5,506 bases of DNA, taken from positions 1 to 5,506 of the forward strand of contig JAEXCA010000245.1 of NCBI GenBank assembly GCA_023393755.1, read 5' to 3'. Of this stretch, positions 4,997 to 5,506 are shown piece by piece; within the stretch, counting starts at the first letter, position 1, and the number at the start of each line of letters is the position of its first letter. Below the pieces are notes generated by a model. That model searched no databases. It worked only from the letters and a program-made list of their open reading frames with translations, and was not told where the DNA came from. This DNA comes from Actinomycetes bacterium (GTDB lineage: Bacteria > Actinomycetota > Actinomycetes > Propionibacteriales > Propionibacteriaceae). Both the position numbers and the translations under genes were made by a program.

Positions 4997-5506
4997 TCAA
5001 CCGTGCCACAGGGTGTGCCAGGGGATGCCCAGCTCGGCCAGCATGGTGCGCAGCAGCGGGAGGCTGATTCCGACCACCGCGTGGTGGTCGCCGGAGATGC
5101 CGGTGACGTAGGCACCGCCCAGCCCGTCGATGGTGAACGCACCGGCCACCTCGACCGGCTCCCCGGTCGCCACATAGGCGTCGATCTCGGCGTCGGTCAG
5201 GTCGGCGAACCGGACGGTGGTGCTGGCCACCGCCGTCCGGGCGCCGCTGCCGTGGATCACGTGATGACCGGTGTGCAGCACCCCCGTCCCGCCCCGCAGC
5301 CGTTGCCACCGGGCGGTCGCCTCGGCGGCGTCGGCCGGCTTGCCGTGGATCTCGCCCTCGAAGGCCAGCACCGAGTCGCAGCCGATCACGATCGCATCGT
5401 CGACGGTGGACGATCCGGCCCTTCGAGACTCCGAGTTTCGCTCGGCCCTCAGGGATCGGAGGCTCGCCGCGCCGGCCTCGGCCGTGGCCCCGGCCCCCGC
5501 GGCGCC
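4997..5506 (-). CDS. maf: Maf-family nucleotide pyrophosphatase, 5' end outside the window
   Basis: The open frame runs to base 5506, giving 169 residues of the C-terminal part. Maf proteins are soluble pyrophosphatases that hydrolyse dTTP/UTP/CTP or modified nucleoside triphosphates and have been linked to septum inhibition. Visible family features are IVIGCDSVL (39-47, Asp44 being the expected catalytic acid), GKP (54-56), a TGHHVI strand, the stretch VEVAGAFTIDGLGGAYV, and GISLPLLR near the C terminus, all close to M. tuberculosis Rv3282 as remembered. The N-terminal LASASPxR motif is missing because the gene continues past the edge. GTG at 5389 is an internal valine codon, not the start. 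Before the GCDS motif there is an unusual stretch: an Ala/Gly-rich segment (1-14) and a 16-residue insert (17-32) encoded by a palindromic DNA repeat. The frame stays open, so the gene may still be functional. Confidence 0.9.
   Translation of the reverse strand, partial: GAAGAGATAEAGAASLRSLRAERNSESRRAGSSTVDDAIVIGCDSVLAFEGEIHGKPADAAEATARWQRLRGGTGVLHTGHHVIHGSGARTAVASTTVRFADLTDAEIDAYVATGEPVEVAGAFTIDGLGGAYVTGISGDHHAVVGISLPLLRTMLAELGIPWHTLWHG
5411..5458 (-). repeat. 48-bp palindromic element inserted in frame within maf
   Basis: On the plus strand CGATCC (5411-5416) is mirrored by GGATCG (5453-5458), and the core is CCGAG-TTTCG-CTCGG (5431-5445). Between them, read on the minus strand, CCCT pairs with AGGG and GAG with CTC. 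The length is 48 bp, exactly 16 codons, and the minus-strand frame reads RSLRAERNSESRRAGS without a stop. The ends CCCTTCGAGAC and CCTCAGGGATCG are shared exactly with the intergenic copy at 4756-4864. The encoded peptide is Arg/Ser-rich and unlike the surrounding Maf sequence, which supports insertion of a mobile or dispersed palindrome into the gene. Confidence 0.7.

Noticed and set aside
4855..5309. Small minus-strand open frames (4855-5175 and 4899-5309) as separate genes
   Set aside because: They are alternative frames of maf running into the repeat cluster, with no independent ribosome-binding site or motif.
5387..5389. GTG at 5389 as the maf start codon
   Set aside because: It falls in the middle of the conserved strand IVIGCDS and would remove the N-terminal third of the enzyme; the frame is open upstream to the window edge.

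Overview
The window reads as chromosomal DNA from a high-GC actinobacterium, most plausibly a member of the Propionibacteriales or a relative. Three things point there: the strong G/C bias at third codon positions, a fused biotin carboxylase-BCCP acyl-CoA carboxylase alpha chain of actinobacterial type, and a UbiA-family protein close to mycobacterial decaprenyl-phosphate phosphoribosyltransferase. The order-level guess also uses short palindromic repeats with CTGAGG...GTCTCGAAG ends, which I recall as common in that order; no search was run.

Layout from left to right. Bases 1-77 hold a 30-bp tandem repeat, each unit an imperfect palindrome, running off the left edge just beyond the 3' end of the first gene. 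Bases 89-1849 (minus) encode the acyl-CoA carboxylase alpha chain. A 149-bp divergent intergenic region (1850-1998) carries two inverted-repeat signals and leads into a CorA-family divalent-cation transporter (1999-2988, plus). A short convergent intergenic region (2989-3083) contains a long inverted repeat that may end transcription from both sides. Two minus-strand genes follow, probably co-transcribed in the order ubiA (3829-4728) then a short-chain dehydrogenase (3084-3767). Next is a 268-bp intergenic region (4729-4996) filled with several diverged copies of a small palindromic element. Last is the 3' part of a maf nucleotide pyrophosphatase gene (4997-5506, minus), cut by the right edge.

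The genes do not form one pathway. The carboxylase makes malonyl-CoA or methylmalonyl-CoA precursors for lipid synthesis, CorA moves Mg2+ or a related cation, UbiA makes a polyprenyl-phosphate pentose donor for cell-envelope glycans, the dehydrogenase has no assignable substrate, and Maf removes non-canonical nucleotides. The presence of maf near an acyl-CoA carboxylase alpha gene recalls the M. tuberculosis accD5-accE5-maf-sseA-...-accA3 neighbourhood, so the carboxyltransferase subunits may lie just beyond the right edge.

The most interesting signal is a 48-bp palindromic element (5411-5458) inside the maf reading frame. It adds 16 residues in frame just before the catalytic GCDS motif, and relatives of the same element crowd the adjacent intergenic region. 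One relative keeps the same stem architecture with compensating base changes. This resembles in-frame palindromic element insertion as described for Rickettsia, here in an actinobacterium.
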